Assembly: GCA_029931535.1 (NCBI GenBank)
Contig: JAQPZY010001555.1
Coordinates: forward strand, 1,405,001-1,469,000
Source of the DNA: Margaritifera margaritifera
Lineage: Eukaryota; Mollusca; Bivalvia; Unionida; Margaritiferidae
Length of the DNA: 64,000 nucleotides
Direction of reading: 5' to 3'
A program made the translations under genes and the position numbers. Shown one piece after another: positions 1-11,189 of the stretch. Each line of letters begins with the position of its first letter. Position 1 is the stretch's first letter. The notes under the pieces were generated by a model. That model was not told the origin of the DNA. It did not search any database and worked only from the letters and a program-made list of their open reading frames with translations.

Positions 1-79
1 GTTAGATTTCCATAATATATCTCTATATTCTGCTGTACCCCTATATGGGGATTTGTCACAGTTTGCCCGTCTATGAGTA

Positions 80-1560
80 TTAGTAGAAAAAGTAAGTAGG
101 AAAAAAAAAACAGTTGACAGTTGAGAGGAGAAAAAGCGAACGATTTGTAGGATTAAAACGCAGGTTGAAAACAACTTCGAGCATCATTATTAGGTTTTGT
201 TGTAATTTGGGGTTGCTGACTGCCAACTTAAACTGATCCAGGTCAGTCAGCGGTACAGCGCTTTCAGGCAGAGAATTCCAATATACTATTATTGCATCGG
301 AGGGGGGGGGGGGGCACACAGTATTTATGTAGTAATCTTCCAAAGACTGATAATATGATAATAACGATAAATTCAGTTTGATAGCTGATTGAAGTGTGGA
401 TGTAGTACTGGTAATGATTTATATTTGTTTAAAAGAGACATTGACTGGCATCTGACCTTCTTTGTTCTAGATCAAGTTTGGCAGAGACACTGGAGTTTGA
501 GAAATAATTGTTGAGGGTCCAGTGCGCATCACACAACGCTGAACCATTTCAATTTTATTAATTATTTCTTTTATGTTGATCCCAAATAGAGCTGTCATAC
601 TCTAAGAAGAACTGTATATGATATTTCTATAATGTTTATGATTTTTTTTCCTCTCTTTTTTATTTCTTTATATTTCTGTTCGTAAAGCCATAAGTTTTGT
701 TACTGACATATGGAATCCATAAAAGACTGCTAGATAGGTTCACGGCTAGAAATGTATCACATGAAACTGATCCATTTTGGATGTAATGACCCTTTGTATG
801 TGCTATAGAGCGAGTAATATGCCAGACCTGACATTTAGAGGTATCGAAGTGGATATCCCTTTTTGTTCCCAAACTTTGAGTTTGTCGGAGTCTTTTTGTC
901 GTGTCTTGCCATCTTCATATTGATTTAATGTGAGGAATAATACTTCATCAGGTAGGTCATTTATATACAAAAGGAACAGAATGGGGCAAAGCAATGATCC
1001 TTGTGGAACGCCTGACTTCACCGGCAGAGACTCTGATTCCGCGCCATCAATGAAAACCTTCAGGCTCCTACCACATGAGATTATTGCTCCCTGACACCGC
1101 ACAGGTGCAGTTTGTAAATTAACTTCTGATAACTCACTTTGCCAAAAGTCTTACTAAAATTTAATATTTCTGGTCTAGAAGTTTGACAGAAAGGAAAACA
1201 GTTTGTGTTTTGGGTTTACGGAGGATGATTTAGCAGACTCGTTGTATGATATCTTTATCATCTTTTTGTCTGGTGTTAGACTGTGAGAAATTGTTTTTGT
1301 TTTTCAACAAGTTTTCTTGACAGACTTGTAAAGCTTGACCGTTTTGCATATCTTTGGTCTGATATTTTTTTGGTAATATAGGGCAGAAAGTACTTGCCTA
1401 TATTCAACTTTGTGTGTGTGTGCGTGTGTGTGTGTGATGGTGGGGGCGGGGCAAGAATTGAATTACGTATTTGTCCAGAGTCTGGGGTAAATTCTGACAA
1501 AAGATTTTGTAATGATTTACCAAAGTGGTCGCTTAGGAAGTCCTGTTGGCATGCTCTCAT
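80..1560 (-). mobile_element. Decayed LINE (non-LTR retrotransposon) ORF2 remnant
   Basis: Reading down the minus strand, fragments of a LINE reverse transcriptase appear in order across several frames. First is a linker-like segment (1276-1560). Next is NFSKTFGKVSYQKL near 1100-1160, matching the family's DFSKAFDKV box with both aspartates lost. Then SGVPQGSLLCPILFLLYIND at about 950-1015, and YEDG at about 908-919 where YADD is expected. FDTSKCQVWHITRS follows after a frameshift near 870-880, then EYDSSIWDQHKR near 570-600 with stops and another frameshift. The C-terminal WNSLPESAVPLTDLDQFK block is at about 230-280. The order and motifs fit the Jockey/CR1-type group; the exact clade is uncertain. 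Catalytic residues are missing and several frameshifts are present, so it is dead. A 13-base C run on the coding strand (G run at 302-314) and a (CA)n tract at 1413-1436 interrupt it. Confidence 0.85.
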
Positions 1561-1853
1561 GTTATCTTTCAGGGTTTCCCGATATACATTTTGAACAATT
1601 GTACTTAGCCTGGATTTTGTTTAGTCTCTGTTGATTTTAGTCCTGCAATGACAAAGACAATGCGTGGTCACTTGGAACAGGTAGGGTGTTGTGTCACTCA
1701 CGTGGGTGTCATTTGTTGCAATATAATAGGACTAGATTCATGGAATAAATATGTGATAATCTCATAATCATCTAATCATCGCAAAATCCCGACGAAATAT
1801 GAAATCATGTGATAAGAATATTAAAACTGAATACATTGTGCACATTTAATTTA

Positions 1854-1860
<7 letters not shown>

Positions 1861-1940
<80 letters not shown>
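1861..1940. repeat. (TA)n microsatellite
   Basis: About 40 uninterrupted TA units. The apparent open frames with alternating Ile-Tyr on both strands are translations of this tract. A short (GA)n run follows at 2037-2052. Confidence 0.97.
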
Positions 1941-1945
<5 letters not shown>

Positions 1946-2052
1946 CAGGGTTATACAAATCCACCAGGACAAGCTCAAATTTGGCTTTGGCAAGCTCAAG
2001 TTTGCATGTTACTTGCCCGCGGCAAGTTCAAACAATTGAGAGAGAGAGAGAG

Positions 2053-3496
2053 GTCCTTTTCAATTCGTAACGTCTCATGTTCTGCATGTTTTATACCCTG
2101 CGGTCTCGCCATAGTACATATATCAGCACCTTTATTTCACTTTAATATATACCGCATATTTCATCTATCGATCCCCGTTATGTCACATGATATACTGTCA
2201 AAGTCGTTCATTTCCATCTTGTAGTAGATGTCAAGATCGGTCTCGTATTTTCTCGTGCAGACATGATAATGTGAATATACTATTTAAAGCAACTTTTACA
2301 AACAGGAAATACATATTGATATTTTAACTTATGAGTTATTTTTTAATTATAACATTTGTACGTATACGGGATTCGCCAACTTTCAAGTCCTAACCTAGCC
2401 ACGGGCACTTTGCGAGCTCCGAATGTGCCGAGATTGCCGACTCTGAACAATCGGATTTAATTTTTTTTTTTTTTATGCATATCGCCGATATCAAGGTGAC
2501 AAGGTGATAATGGTCAATAATATAACTCGTGAGATTTCTTTGATGTGTGTTTGCAAATAAAAGGCACTCGTCGTCTCTAACGATTAGCCAACTGGAATTC
2601 TAGCACCTAAAATCGGTGTTTATCATCTAGTGTTTACATGATTATTACAGGAGACTGATTCATACTTACTGTTTGGCAATTAATGAATTGGATGAATATA
2701 AGTGTTCTCAAATAATTCTCAAAAGACGGCTTGCCAGAGATTGTTTAGATGCATGTCGCCGATTTCAAGGTGAAAATTGGATGACATGGAAGTGGAAGCA
2801 GACATGTGAGTGAACACAAAATTCCCCAGAAAAAAGACAAAGTGTGAGTTCATCGATATTGGAATATTTCAGTGGGCAAGACTGTTTTACCTTATTTTCT
2901 TACTGGATGGATGCTAAAATCTGCATGATAAATTGAATTTTAAGTGGAAACATAGATAAAGGAAAATGTTATGATTTATCAAAACATGATTAAAGTTAGT
3001 GAACACAGTTCTGTTCTTGGCTGTTTAATTTTTCAGTTTAAGGTATTTTACCTGAACATCTCTTTTACTCTCTCAAAGGTCTATCTGTTTTCAAAATGCC
3101 TATCTACTTATCCATTTATCTATCTATTTTTATACATTGATCTGTCTGCTTTTGCTCTGCTAACAATATCTGCATACTAACCATTCCTTTTTTCCTTATC
3201 TACATATATATGTACTATGTATTATTTACATATATCATTTAGATAACTTGAATTATCGACATTTTGTTTTAAGGTGCAAACCAAAGATAACAAATGAATG
3301 TTCTATATTTGTAAATAAATATAATGCGATTTCATTAAAACACCCTATATTTGATTTTACAATATTTTTTTAAAACTTTAGTTGTTATGTTTTGTTGTCA
3401 TATTTTGGAGGAAGCTCAAAATCCTTCAAGGGCAAGTTAAATTTTCCAATCAGCTGGTCAAGCTGACTTTTATAATGTTTGTAAAGCCCTGAAAAT
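2053..3496. other. Unassigned AT-rich stretch
   Basis: No coding domain or RNA gene is recognised. Two loosely similar segments, near 2475-2510 and 2750-2790, share the motif tcgccgatNtcaaggtgA and may be an old duplication. The rest is AT-rich sequence with stop codons in all frames. Confidence 0.5.
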
Positions 3497-3626
3497 GTGT
3501 ATGTATGTATGTATGTATGTATGTATGTATGTATGTATGTATGTATGTATGTATGTATGTATGTATGTATGTATGTATATATATATACATACATAGTATG
3601 TGTGTATATGTATATATATATACATA

Positions 3627-3691
<65 letters not shown>

Positions 3692-3702
3692 CATAGTATA
3701 TA
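3497..3702. repeat. Compound (ATGT)n-(TA)n microsatellite
   Basis: Roughly 20 ATGT units are followed by an imperfect TA/CATA region and a long TA run, ending with repeated tatacatagtata blocks. It produces long Tyr/Ile/Cys/Val open frames on both strands that have no coding meaning. Confidence 0.97.
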
Positions 3703-3907
3703 TATACATATGACGAAATCTACAATCAAGTAAATATCAGTCAACCTATCTGTAATTTACAGGTTTCCAGTATATTTTGCCTGTGCCTTTGATACAATTT
3801 GCGCTTAGATTTATCTATTAAATTTTGATAATTAACAAGAATAAATGAAACTAATTTATTTCTACTAAATCTTCTATTTTGCTAATTTCAATTTCTTATT
3901 CTTGTAA

Positions 3908-4002
3908 TATCTATCTATCTATCTAGCTTCCCATCAATCTATCTATCTATCTAGCTTACCATCAATCTATCTAGCTTCCCGTCAATCTATCTATCTATCT
4001 AA

Positions 4003-4042
<40 letters not shown>

Positions 4043-4122
4043 ATATATATATATATATATGAAAGAGCGATAGATAGATACAGATATTTCTTCTCTCGAT
4101 ATGTGTGTGTGTGTATGTGTGT
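3908..4122. repeat. (CTAT)n-(TA)n-(TG)n compound microsatellite
   Basis: Several CTAT runs are separated by a small repeated unit (agcttNccatcaatctatct, seen three times). An uninterrupted CTAT run, a TA run near 4040-4060 and a short TG run near 4101-4122 follow. Confidence 0.93.
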
Positions 4123-4176
4123 TAATGTTTGTCTATTTCATATGCTCCCCAAACTTAGATATAGCTCTACTGCATA

Positions 4177-5155
4177 AGGTTCTCCTTGCAATACAAAATG
4201 CTCTATACCAAAGGATCTTACAAAATTTCTTGCAATACAAAATTCTCTATACCAAAGGATCTTACAAACTCCTTGCTTTACAAAAGTCTCTATAACAAAG
4301 GATGATACAAAACTCCTTGCAATAAAAAAATTCTCCAAAACAAAGGATCTTACAAACTTCTTGCAATACAAATCTCTCTGTAACAAAGGATTATACAAAC
4401 TTCTTGCAATACAAAATTCTCTATACCAAAGAATCTTACTAACTCCTTGTAATACAAAATTCTCTGTAACAAAGGATCTTACAAACTCCTTGCAATACAA
4501 AATTCTCTGTAACAAAGGATCTTACAAAATTTGTTGCAATACAAAATTCTCTATACCAAAGGATCTTACAAACTTCTTGCAATACAAAATTCTCTATAAA
4601 AAAGAATCTTACAAACTTCTTGCAATACAAATTCTCTATAACAAAGGATCTTACAAACCTCTTGCAATACAAAATTCTCTATAGCAAAGGATCTTACAAA
4701 CTTCTTGCAATACAAAATTTTCTATAACAAAGGATCTTACAAACTTCTTGCAATACAAATTCTCTATAACAAAGGATCTTACAAACCTCTTGCATATACA
4801 AAATTCCCTGTAACAAAGGATCTTGCAAACTTCTTGCATATATAAAATTCTCTATAACAAAGGATCTTACAAACTTCTTGCATATACAAAATTCTCTATA
4901 ACAAAGGATCTTACAAACTTCTTGCATATATAAAATTCTCTATAACAAAGGATCTTACAAAATTCTTGCATATATAAAATTCTCTATAACAAAGGATCTT
5001 ACAAACTTCTTGCATATATAAAATTCTCTATAACAAAGGATCTTACAAAATTCTTGCATATATAAAATTCTCTATAACAAAAGATCTTACAAACTTCTTT
5101 GAAATATAAAATTCTCTATAACAAAGGATCTTACAAGCTTCTTGCATATGTAAAA
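4177..5155. repeat. Minisatellite, 43/44-bp unit, about 22 copies
   Basis: The unit reads ttgcaatacaaaattctcta, then taccaaaggatcttacaaac, then ttc. It is 43 bp in the left half and shifts to a 44-bp variant (catatataaaattctc) from about 4790 onward, a visible drift along the array. Because 43 is not a multiple of three, both strands give cyclic open frames (for example repeats of ILWYREFCIA). These are artefacts. Confidence 0.97.
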
Positions 5156-5159
5156 TCGG

Positions 5160-5755
5160 CATTAATGGCCCTGAACTTGCTTGTCACAGTCAATCCGCAC
5201 GTGTGCAATAGTGAAATTCAGCTGGACTAATTGTTGCACAGGTTGATATAGTGGATAAAAAACTAGTTTCCTCAATGTCCTCGCTTAGAAGTAATGATTT
5301 CGTTCATGATCTTCTATTGCAATCAATAAACTGTAATCATTGGGAATATGCTCTTGAATAGATCTCATTACCATAGAGCGTAAACAAATTCAATAATTAC
5401 AATAAATGCACGGCACTGGTTGCAAAGCATTCTCCCTTAGTACAGAATAACTAATAAATTCATTTTAGGTAGGGTCAATTAAAAAATTCATGTTAATTAA
5501 TATTGATTTTCTTCATTCTATTTATAGCGCATCAACTGTTAGTGTTGTGACACGTTCTTCTTCCTATACATTTGAATACCTTCGCAGATCGTATTTTGCA
5601 ACATTTATATATTGGGACAATTGTTTTATTCTCGAGGAAAAACGTAATTTATAATAATTAACCTGACAAAATCATTTATCCAAATTTACTACCAATATTA
5701 TGTCGGAATGCATCAAGTATGCTTCCATGATTTTTTATTTCAACATGCATGTAAT
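5160..5755. other. Unassigned AT-rich stretch between two minisatellites
   Basis: No coding, RNA or repeat signature recognised; stops occur in all frames. Confidence 0.4.
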
Positions 5756-5758
5756 AAA

Positions 5759-5960
5759 GCAGTGGACCAGTCACAGACCCTTAAATCAAAGTGGACCAGT
5801 CACAGACCTTTAAAACAGAGTGGATCAGTCACAGGCCTTTAAAGCAGAGTGGACCAGTCACAGACCGTTAAAGCGGAGTGGACCGGTCACAGACCTTTAA
5901 AGCAGACTGGACCAGTCACAGACCTTTAAAGCAGAGTGGAATAGCCACAGACCTATAAAG
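5759..5960. repeat. Minisatellite, 29-bp unit, 7 copies
   Basis: The unit is gtggaccagtcacagacctt plus taaagcaga. Scattered substitutions occur but spacing is nearly constant. Confidence 0.95.
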
Positions 5961-6384
5961 CTTTCTTTCATTTAAGGTCTACAACACTGACTTTAGACAG
6001 CTACCTTGCATTTGAAATAGCTATAGAGCTAATGCCGTTATCGAGTACGTGTTAGCTCGAGTAAGCGTTGTAATATTGACTCACAAGGATACTAATTATA
6101 TATATATATAAAATCTGCTCGGGTTCACAATCAATCACAGATGACTTTACTTTTGAAAGTCATTTCGATTCCTACAAGTGGAAACTCAGTTTCAAGCTAA
6201 GTGTTTTATGATTTTTCAAAGCTGGGGGTTTAATGTTTTTCTTCATTATAAGATATATTTTAGTCACTGTTTTACTGTTGTTTCACTGCTAGATATATTT
6301 TATTTATATTCGGTATGTAATACGTATGTAACCTGTGTATTATGAGATGACTGGGAATTTTATTCACGTAAAAGCTTATACTAC

Positions 6385-6546
6385 TTATTCTTGGGCTCGG
6401 CCAATGTGGTTATGTGAGAAAACTTGCCAGTAACTTCCCGTGGGTCGGTGGTTCTTCCCGGGATTTTCCCGGGTTCTTCCTCCACCAGATATACTGGCCG
6501 CCATGTATAGCCTATCATGTGCTGAAACCAATAAAAACCAAATCAA
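6385..6546 (+). mobile_element. SINE copy, 5'-truncated (same family as 7664-7912)
   Basis: The segment from ggctcggccaatgtgg through the gttcttcccgggattttccc block to the end near aaaccaataaaaaccaaatc matches the body of the copy at 7664-7912 in the opposite orientation. Shared blocks include cagcacatgataggct (other strand), the atacatgg block and the tggaggaagaNcccggg block. The tRNA-like head seen in the other copy is missing, so this one is 5'-truncated. Confidence 0.75.
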
Positions 6547-6768
6547 ACCATACTACTTATCAAGTGTACATAAAATTAGGCTCTCATAAATGATCAACCC
6601 GGCGTTTTAGACCCATCACATCTGTTGATACCATATACACTTAGTGACATTTTTGAAATGAGAACTTATGTTGATTATGTATAGACAGACCATGGTTTAC
6701 GTAAATTAATACCTAGCTAAAACATTCGATAAGGTCCATACAAGTGGGGTTTTGTTTAAAACGTTGTG

Positions 6769-6964
6769 TATTATAAAGAAGACGTTGTAGGATACGTTTC
6801 CTGTAGGTTCAAGTGAGTACTCGTAATATATGCTTCATTATAAAGACGTTGTCTAGGATACGTCTCTTGTAGGTTCAAGAGAGTGCTCGCTAAATACACT
6901 TCATTATAAAGACGTTGTCTAGGATACGTTTCTTGAAGGTTCAAGTGAGTACTCGCTATATATG
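6769..6964. repeat. Tandem repeat, ~65-bp unit, 3 copies
   Basis: Three consecutive units begin with (c/t)attataaagacgttgt and continue through ggatacgt, gtaggttcaag and gagtNctcg. The first unit has small indels. Confidence 0.93.
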
Positions 6965-7029
6965 CAGAAAGTTATAAAAGCGAATTGCGTGTAGATATTG
7001 GCAACTGCATTACGAGGGTGGCAAAGATC

Positions 7030-7065
7030 GAATAAATAAATAAATAAACAAATAAATAAATAAAC
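7030..7065. repeat. (AAAT)n microsatellite
   Basis: About nine AAAT units, one carrying a substitution. Confidence 0.95.
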
Positions 7066-7427
7066 CAAACAACCCACCAGTGAATCCGCTATTATTCTTA
7101 GAGTACCAGTTTTCGTGGCTTTTGACAAATGTAAGACCTCAAAGAACAATTATTCTTATATGGAAACAATACCACATCCTTCCACAATCCACTAATTAAG
7201 TAGAAACGAATTTTGTTTTCCCAGATCACGAAAATTGACGCCCAAGAAAAAACATGAACTCAGAACTTGAATTTCTTCATTATCGCTTCATCTGGCCAGA
7301 TTCCTTCAGTGTGTGGTCAACTAATGGACCTTTTCGCGGCAAGAGATGAATACATTATCCAATCCGTTTGGAGGACTTCTTACGACTAGTTTTGAAAACT
7401 TCTGTAATTAATGGATCAACATTGTTT

Positions 7428-7588
7428 GCTGTGTTCAAACGTTTACTGGAGTACAATGGAAATGTTTGCTGTCTTCAAACGTTTGCCGGAGCACAATATA
7501 ACTGTTTGCCGTGTTCAAACGTTTACCGGAGCACGACGGAAACGTTTGCTGTGTTCAAACGTTTAACAGAGTACGATGGAAATGTTTG
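7428..7588. repeat. Minisatellite, 40-bp unit, 4 copies
   Basis: The unit starts gtttgctgtgttcaaacgtt and continues taccggagcacgatggaaac. Four units with point changes; the short plus-strand open frame across it is a by-product. Confidence 0.94.
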
Positions 7589-7663
7589 AGCTCGAGGCTT
7601 CAAAGTCTTTCCTGAGTGCACCTGCAAATTTTGGCAGACCAGAAACCGTGTCTGATCGTTTGA

Positions 7664-7912
7664 TTTGGTTTTGTGGGGTTTAACGCCATTTTTCAGCACA
7701 TGATAGGCTGGCTATACATGGTATATTTAGTGGAGGAAGATCCCGGGAAGACCCAGGGAAGAACCAGTGACCCATTGGAAACTACTGACTAGCTTCTTCA
7801 TATATCCTCACTGGTCGAGCCGAGACTAGAACTCACGCGGACAGAGGTGAGATGTGTGAGTGATCTGTAAAGGCGAGCGCCTGGGACCACTCGGCCACCC
7901 AGGGTCCCCATT
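7664..7912 (-). mobile_element. tRNA-derived SINE
   Basis: On the minus strand the head (about 7912 to 7800) begins ggtggccgagtggtccCAGGCG, a good A-box of the Leu/Ser type, and reaches a degenerate B-box (gttctagtctcggctcg). The body follows (agccagtagttt, gggtcttcccgggatcttcc, cagcctatcatgtgctg) and ends in aacgccattaaacccc-like 3' sequence near 7665. The other-orientation copy at 6385-6546 shares the body. Known tRNA-derived SINEs have this head-plus-body arrangement; no target duplication was identified. Confidence 0.78.
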
Positions 7913-7939
7913 CGTTACTGTTACTTAAGTAATTACAAA

Positions 7940-7954
7940 GCACACACACACACA

Positions 7955-8016
<62 letters not shown>
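7940..8016. repeat. (CA)n-(TA)n microsatellite
   Basis: A short CA tract runs into about 28 TA units and then an ATT-rich tail, about 30 bases beyond the SINE head. Confidence 0.96.
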
Positions 8017-8019
<3 letters not shown>

Positions 8020-8021
<2 letters not shown>

Positions 8022-8643
8022 ATAATAATAATAAAAATAAAAACTAGAAGAAAGAAGCAAACATGCAAGCATACTCAAACATAATGTTCAATTCCGATGT
8101 TTGGCTGAAGCTGAGGGGGAAAAATTGCATATATCCAAATAGGTAAAACGAGGTCTGATGATGTAACAATGCTATTTGACGCACTTGAATGAGATGTTCT
8201 TGTGTGTATTTTAATGCGGAAACCATATAGTGTAATGCATCCATAGTTTTTACTGAGCTTTTAGAAGGTTATCAGTTAGGCATCGACTATTAGACATTGC
8301 CATTTTCTAATAAAATGCGCCTTGCATATATACATTTTGGGATACGTCTTAGAATCGGTGATAGTTTTGATATTATTGATGGTTCGTGTGATTCTTGTAT
8401 TAACAGGATGTTGAAGATCGAGAAAACACAAGTTTGTTTGTGTATTGCATTACTGGATCGTGGCTTCTCGTAGCAGGGTGCCTTGTTAATGATAACTTAA
8501 TGGATCATTCCTGGAGATAGAGATATGCGTACACCTCTCGATCAACATAAAGCTAGCCCTGCTAATTCGTACAGTAATAACTGACACTATCGTAAAATTA
8601 GATGCTGCGAGTGAAAGCACCTGATAAGATTTGTCTCTATTAA

Positions 8644-8645
<2 letters not shown>
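8020..8645. other. Unassigned stretch
   Basis: No domain, RNA gene or repeat family recognised. Confidence 0.4.

Positions 8646-8650
<5 letters not shown>

Positions 8651-8731
<81 letters not shown>
8651..8731. repeat. (TA)n microsatellite at a SINE tail
   Basis: TA units with one phase interruption, directly abutting the 3' (low-coordinate) end of the minus-strand SINE that starts at 8735. Confidence 0.96.
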
Positions 8732-8732
<1 letters not shown>

Positions 8733-8734
8733 CT

Positions 8735-8962
8735 CGACCTGCCGCTCGCTCACAACAAGATCAAAATGTGTAAATAAAAAAAAATATGACACATTAAACA
8801 CATTATTGACTATATCATGCCGGGGAAATGGGAGTTTAGTGCCATTCCCAAGGACACGTCGATGCAGCAGACCTGCGCTTGCCTTGGCCGGCATCGAATC
8901 CGCAACCCTTAGATTACGAGTCCGACACTCTACCAACTGAGTTAGCGCTCGGCTGCCCCTCT
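8735..8962 (-). mobile_element. tRNA-derived SINE with Thr-type head
   Basis: The minus strand from about 8955 reads gccgagcgctaactcagttg, then gtagagtgtcggactcgtaa, then tctaagggttgcggattcga. This gives a clear A-box (taactcagttggtagagtg), an anticodon-loop-like ctcgtaa (would be CGT) and a B-box (ggttgcggattcgatgcc). It lacks a matching acceptor stem and continues into a non-tRNA body (agcgcaggtctgctgcatcg and onward), so it is a SINE and not a functional tRNA gene. Its 3' end meets the (TA)n tract. Confidence 0.85.
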
Positions 8963-9079
8963 CCCCCCAATAGTATACCTAAATACATACATTCATACAT
9001 AGATACATACACGTTTCTCTCTTTAATTTTACACACCTCCCCCTGCCAGAATTTTTTTCTTAGAAATTTAAATTGCTGA

Positions 9080-9945
9080 TTTCAGGGTGACTGCATCCAA
9101 TTCTAGAGTCAAGTCAAGAAATTGTTCTACAGGGGGGGCTGACGTAGACTCTGGAAACGATTATAGTTGTAAAAAAATTGAAATTATCTTCTCTCATGTA
9201 ATTTTAAAAAAAATAGTAGCCGTTTCATAAAAATGTAATTATTTTCAGAAAATTTAAAATAATATATGCTGATTTTTTAAATATATTTTGTCCAAGTTAG
9301 TGAATAATATAAGTAAAAGAGTCTTGGTATAAGTCAACTTATAGCTAATGAACTGGATTAATCAAAAGTGTTGAAAAATGAAGGAAATATATAAGGAACT
9401 TAATTAGTATAGCGATTCCTAAGACTGATGTTCAAGACAATGTTGAACAATTTCAACTTTAGATGCATACTTTCCTTAGCCCTAGCTCTCTGAACTTCTG
9501 AACTTCGTAACATATGTTAAAACTAATTAAAACTGTTGACTCAGTGCTGATCAATTAGCAACACCACTATACCACATACTCTGCGATGAGATAGGATTGA
9601 TCCATAGGAATAGTGGCCAAGACGATATCAACGTTATTTATTAGTGGAAACCTATGCTATTATATTCAGTTGACACGAAGTGGATAACAGATGCTTCACT
9701 GGACGATTCTATCTAGCAGAAAGGTGTGCGAATCTGGGAATTTTCACCAGGACTGTGTAATTTCAAGTGGGTTAAATATTCAAGGTAGGAGGTTATTATT
9801 ATTATTATCATTACACATTTTTCGAATTATATTTAATTTCCTGTGATATATACATCTGCATTTAAAGTTTCAGGAGAGTCTATGACACGCTTTCCGACAA
9901 ATAACCAGTTTGATACATTTTATGCCAAGTCGAATAAGAGTTCTT
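9080..9945. other. Unassigned stretch with one dispersed-repeat fragment
   Basis: At about 9330-9405 the order cttatagctaatgaactgg, gttgaaaaatgaaggaaat, then gaacttaa recurs at 60228-60310 in the same orientation. This marks a dispersed repeat of unknown class. The rest is unassigned; stops in all frames. Confidence 0.55.
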
Positions 9946-9948
9946 CAT

Positions 9949-10084
9949 AGATAGATAGATATACAGATAGATAGATAGACTGATAGATAGATAGACGGAT
10001 AGATAGATAGATAGACAGATAGATAGATAGGTAGATAGATATACATACATACAAACAGACAGATAGACAGACAGACAGACAGAC

Positions 10085-10147
<63 letters not shown>
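9949..10147. repeat. (GATA)n / (GACA)n microsatellite
   Basis: About 200 bp of GATA units interspersed with GACA and GGTA variants, ending in an uninterrupted GATA run. Minus-strand open frames rich in Ser-Ile-Tyr-Leu are artefacts. Confidence 0.97.
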
Positions 10148-10381
10148 AGCAATTCTGGTGTAAGTAGCATATTTGAGGAACATGGTTAGAACGGGAATAG
10201 GGATATAATTAGAAAATGTGTATTCATTTATTTTGTACAGTACATGACATCGATAGATTTTAAATGCGACTTGAAACGTTTTTGGGCGCTACTTTTTATT
10301 GTCTCCTAGTATTTTGAATTAGTTTGTAGCAAGTGTGAGCCTGCAAACAACTGTACCAAAGGTTTGAATGAAAGTAACTAA

Positions 10382-10570
10382 TTCATATAAACACACTTTT
10401 TTTCTGACATCACACAGTCGTGTGTATCAGGTTCGCAGAACTCTCATTCTCACACCGATTCACCTTTATCTCATATAAACACTCATTTTGCTATGGTGAG
10501 TTGGTGACTCAGTCGTGTGTAACAGGTTCCCACAACTCTCATTCTCACACCTATTTACCTTGATCTCATA
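10382..10570. repeat. Tandem duplication, ~90-bp unit, 2 copies
   Basis: Both units begin tcatataaacac and share cagtcgtgtgta(t/a)caggtt, cagaactctcattctcacac or its variant, and ttacctt(t/g)atc. Confidence 0.9.
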
Positions 10571-10599
10571 TATTGTTATATTGCTGGATCATCGCTTGT

Positions 10600-11035
10600 T
10601 TTCTTATTCATGGAACAGGTTTTTTTTTCAAAAAATGATTTGCTCATTTTTACGTTCGCTTCATCCTAATTTCCTTTGACTTTAATGAAAAGATGAAGAT
10701 GTTGCATGTTGCTTGCGATAGTGCCGCGTCATTTTAGACGCAATGTTTTGTTTGAAAACACCGCAACAGATACGCGATGTTCTGATTTATGACGTAATTG
10801 TACGTTGCGCTTCATGATGTGCATATATAATAGAGTGATCCGTCTTTGAAGTTGAGAAAAAACGTTTCTGAAAACACCAGGAAAATAGCAAAGTACGGTT
10901 CTCATACTAAAGAATTTTAATAAATACGAGGAAAGTCCACCATAGTGGTTAGGTTTGATTTAGGAATGTAAACTATCAGCCCGAAAATAAAGGGCACTCT
11001 TATGACATACATATGACCCACATAAGGCTATATAA
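10600..11035. other. Unassigned stretch with promoter-like composition
   Basis: A tgacgtaa motif (10790-10797, resembling a CRE/ATF site) lies about 35 bases 5' of catatataatag (10822-10833, TATA-like). No open frame worth calling follows within about 1 kb. Chance occurrence is likely in AT-rich DNA. Confidence 0.25.
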
Positions 11036-11185
11036 TGTGGAAAGGTGACACGGGTAAATGTCTGGGCGTATAATATAAGGATATGTGGAAAGGTGACACG
11101 GGTAAATGTCTGGGCGTATAATATAAGGATATGTGGAAAGGTGACACGGGTAAATGTCTGGGCGTATAATATTAGGATATGTGTG
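11036..11185. repeat. Minisatellite, 48-bp unit, 3 copies
   Basis: Three near-identical units of tgtggaaaggtgacacgggt, aaatgtctgggcgtataata, taaggata. The period is a multiple of three, so it stays open as a 16-residue repeat. I see no coding support beyond it. Confidence 0.96.
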
Positions 11186-11189
11186 TCCC

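Noticed and set aside
4138..4927. Several 60-125-codon frames on both strands
   Set aside because: They are cyclic translations of the 43/44-bp minisatellite.
4177..5155. CRISPR-like array
   Set aside because: There are no alternating unique spacers. The whole unit repeats, and the genome is clearly eukaryotic.
8879..8960. Functional tRNA-Thr(CGT) gene on the minus strand
   Set aside because: The A- and B-boxes are good, but the acceptor stem does not pair and the sequence runs into a SINE body.
10790..10835. CRE-like and TATA-like promoter
   Set aside because: No gene follows, and AT-rich DNA gives such motifs by chance. Kept only as a low-confidence note.
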